NCBI GenBank assembly: GCA_903868205.1
Contig: CAIPUJ010000014.1
Span: 1 to 6,152 of the forward strand
Direction: 5' to 3'
DNA: 6,152 bases
DNA from: an uncultured bacterium
GTDB taxonomy: Bacteria; Patescibacteriota; Minisyncoccia; Phycocordibacterales; GWA1-40-21
In this document: positions 4,936 to 6,152 of the stretch, piece by piece
Layout of the letters: each line of letters starts with the position of its first letter
How positions within the stretch are numbered: position 1 is the stretch's first letter
Made by a program: the position numbers and the translations under genes
The notes under the pieces: generated by a model
What the model saw: the letters and a program-made list of their open reading frames with translations, nothing else
What the model was told of the DNA's origin: nothing
Database searches by the model: none

Positions 4936-6057
4936 ATGAAAAACATTATAAATACAAGTAAAAAAGTTTTTCTCGTAACAGCGATCTCTCTGTTGTCTGT
5001 TTTTGTATTTTCTGTACCTACTTATGCACGTGCTGATGTATGGAGTCGTTTAGGAAATTTCTTTGAAGATGCTTGGGATGATGTTTCTGATGTATCTGCT
5101 AGTGCATGGGATCATATAGAAGATGAAGTTGAAGATTGGCATATAGATATGAGTTGGGGTGGAGGAGATTGGGATTACTATTCAAATAATTATGAAGTAA
5201 GAGGTTATAATTATTGGAATACAAATACAACCTGTGCAACTTGCGGATGTAATTCTACATCAACATGTAGCGGATGGGACTCTCAAAATTCTAATACTTA
5301 TTTGCCAAACGATCCTTATATTTATACTGGAGGTTGGGGTTCAAATAATAATTGGAATTATAATTACAACAATAATAACTACGGTTCATTAAATGGATCT
5401 TGTTCTGCTGGTGTATCAAATACTGAAGTCGGTGGACTTGTTACTTGGACTGCGAGTGTAAGCGGAGGCAATGGTTTCTATACATATTATTGGTCAGGTG
5501 ACGAAGGCCTTTCTTCAAATAGCCAAACAGCACCTAAAACTTATAATACTGGTGGTACAAAAACCGCAAACCTTACAATTACATCAAATGGTCAAAGCAT
5601 TACAAGGACATGTACTGTAAACGTAAATCAAGTTCTTGCTTATACTCAGACAAATCCTTACGTATCTTCTGTTTATTTAAGTGATGTTCCTTATACTGGA
5701 GCAGGGGACACTATGAAGGTTGTATTATTTACTTTGTCTCTAATTCTTTGGAGTACACTAATCTCATACTTCTTATTAAAAAAGAAAGATGCACAAGAAG
5801 TTCCTGTCTTTGTTGCTTCAGAAAATGTAATAGCTGCTGAAGTTCATGCAGATACAAGAGCCATGTCTCAGATTGAAGACTATGCAAGAATGAATAATAT
5901 AATTATTTCACAAGGAGCTGTTATCAATCTTTTGAAAGCAAAAAGATTGAATGATATAAATGTTTCCGAGACTATTAGAAATACTGCTTCTTCAAAAACA
6001 AATACTCAAGGTGAGTGGGTTACAATAGGTGAAGGGGATTTAGAGGGAAGAATATAG
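4936..6057 (+). CDS. Secreted surface protein with PKD-like domain, V-P-Y-T-G sorting motif and cytoplasmic tail
   Basis: 373 residues. A signal peptide (1-33: KK, hydrophobic core to about 27, then TYARA with cleavage before Asp34) is followed by an acidic amphipathic segment (35-70) in which two similar pieces recur (DAWDDVSD, SAWDHIED). A cysteine cluster follows (Cys100, 103, 105, 111), then an Asn/Tyr/Trp/Gly-rich low-complexity stretch (about 113-150). A PKD-like domain with Cys156 and Cys226 (155-230) comes next and is about half identical to that of the minus-strand surface protein. V-P-Y-T-G (251-255) sits before a membrane helix (about 260-281) and KKK (282-284), the layout of a sortase signal with Val for the usual Leu. 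Unusually, about 90 residues follow on the cytoplasmic side, including a probable helical piece (IEDYARMNNIIISQGAVINL). The sortase gene two genes upstream is the likely processing enzyme; before the insertion it was next door. The ATG at 4936 is the one that yields a proper signal peptide. The exact role, adhesin or surface-structure subunit, is unknown. Confidence 0.9.
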   Translation: MKNIINTSKKVFLVTAISLLSVFVFSVPTYARADVWSRLGNFFEDAWDDVSDVSASAWDHIEDEVEDWHIDMSWGGGDWDYYSNNYEVRGYNYWNTNTTCATCGCNSTSTCSGWDSQNSNTYLPNDPYIYTGGWGSNNNWNYNYNNNNYGSLNGSCSAGVSNTEVGGLVTWTASVSGGNGFYTYYWSGDEGLSSNSQTAPKTYNTGGTKTANLTITSNGQSITRTCTVNVNQVLAYTQTNPYVSSVYLSDVPYTGAGDTMKVVLFTLSLILWSTLISYFLLKKKDAQEVPVFVASENVIAAEVHADTRAMSQIEDYARMNNIIISQGAVINLLKAKRLNDINVSETIRNTASSKTNTQGEWVTIGEGDLEGRI

Positions 6058-6082
6058 AATTTTGAATGTAGAATATTGTGTA

Positions 6083-6118
6083 AACAAAAAATCAAGGCTA
6101 AAGCCTTGATTTTTTGTT
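6083..6118 (+). terminator. Intrinsic terminator after the surface-protein gene
   Basis: AACAAAAAATCAAGGC (6083-6098) and its exact reverse complement (6103-6118) form a perfect 16-bp stem with a TAAA loop. The right arm carries a run of six T after the CCTTGA core. It begins 25 bp after the UAG. The A tract on the left arm makes it usable from the other strand too. Confidence 0.92.
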
Positions 6119-6122
6119 AAGT

Positions 6123-6152
6123 GGCACATATACGCCATAGCGTATATGTGCC
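6123..6152. repeat. Perfect 13-bp inverted repeat at the window edge
   Basis: GGCACATATACGC (6123-6135), loop CATA, then the exact reverse complement (6140-6152) ending on the last base of the window. There is no T tract in view, and it stands only 4 bp after the terminator stem. It could be a second terminator for a converging gene, a REP-like palindrome, or an end of a mobile element. What lies beyond cannot be seen. Confidence 0.75.

Noticed and set aside
5299..5332. LPNDP...YTGG in the surface protein as a sortase signal
   Set aside because: Not followed by a membrane helix or basic residues; the V-P-Y-T-G at 251-255 has the full layout.
1..6152. CRISPR array, tRNA or rRNA genes
   Set aside because: I saw no regularly spaced repeats and no cloverleaf or rRNA-like stretch on either strand.

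Overview
The window looks like chromosomal DNA of a small-genome, AT-rich bacterium, most plausibly a Patescibacteria/CPR (Parcubacteria-like) lineage. Three things point that way: very low G+C, genes without Shine-Dalgarno sequences, and cell-surface proteins with the domain and sorting-signal style I associate with that group (signal peptide, PKD-like domain, V-P-Y-T-G, membrane helix, cytoplasmic tail). This is inference; there is no rRNA or other marker gene here. UGA behaves as a normal stop: it ends the first gene just before a good terminator. That argues against the UGA=Gly code of Gracilibacteria and Absconditabacteria.

Layout. (1) 1-1506 (+) is the 3' part of a gene for a membrane-anchored protein of unknown function; its start lies outside the window. 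(2) 1521-1553 is a perfect 14-bp hairpin that serves as terminator for this gene and for the converging next one. (3) 1556-2905 (-) encodes an N-terminally anchored surface protein with CARDB-like, PKD-like and CARDB-like domains. (4) 2941-2980 holds two divergent promoters whose -35 boxes form one small palindrome. The rightward promoter appears to make a leaderless mRNA. (5) 2988-3608 (+) encodes a sortase. (6) 3652-4767 is a complete single-ORF insertion sequence of the IS3/IS481 type (DDE transposase), with imperfect terminal inverted repeats and a 5-bp AAGGC target duplication. It lies directly against the -35 box of the next gene's promoter. (7) 4773-4935 holds a near-consensus promoter and a roughly 130-nt leader that can form competing hairpins. 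(8) 4936-6057 (+) encodes a secreted, membrane-anchored protein with a sortase-type V-P-Y-T-G signal and an unusually long cytoplasmic tail. (9) 6083-6118 is a strong terminator, followed at the window edge by a separate perfect 13-bp inverted repeat.

How the parts may work together. Removing the insertion sequence and one AAGGC copy puts the sortase gene directly upstream of the V-P-Y-T-G protein gene, with the CARDB/PKD protein divergent on the other side. The two surface proteins carry the same 76-residue, two-cysteine PKD-like domain, about half identical without gaps. I read genes 3, 5 and 8 as one cell-surface module: an anchored adhesin-like protein, a sortase and its likely substrate. 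A transposon has landed between the sortase and its substrate without destroying either gene or the substrate's core promoter.
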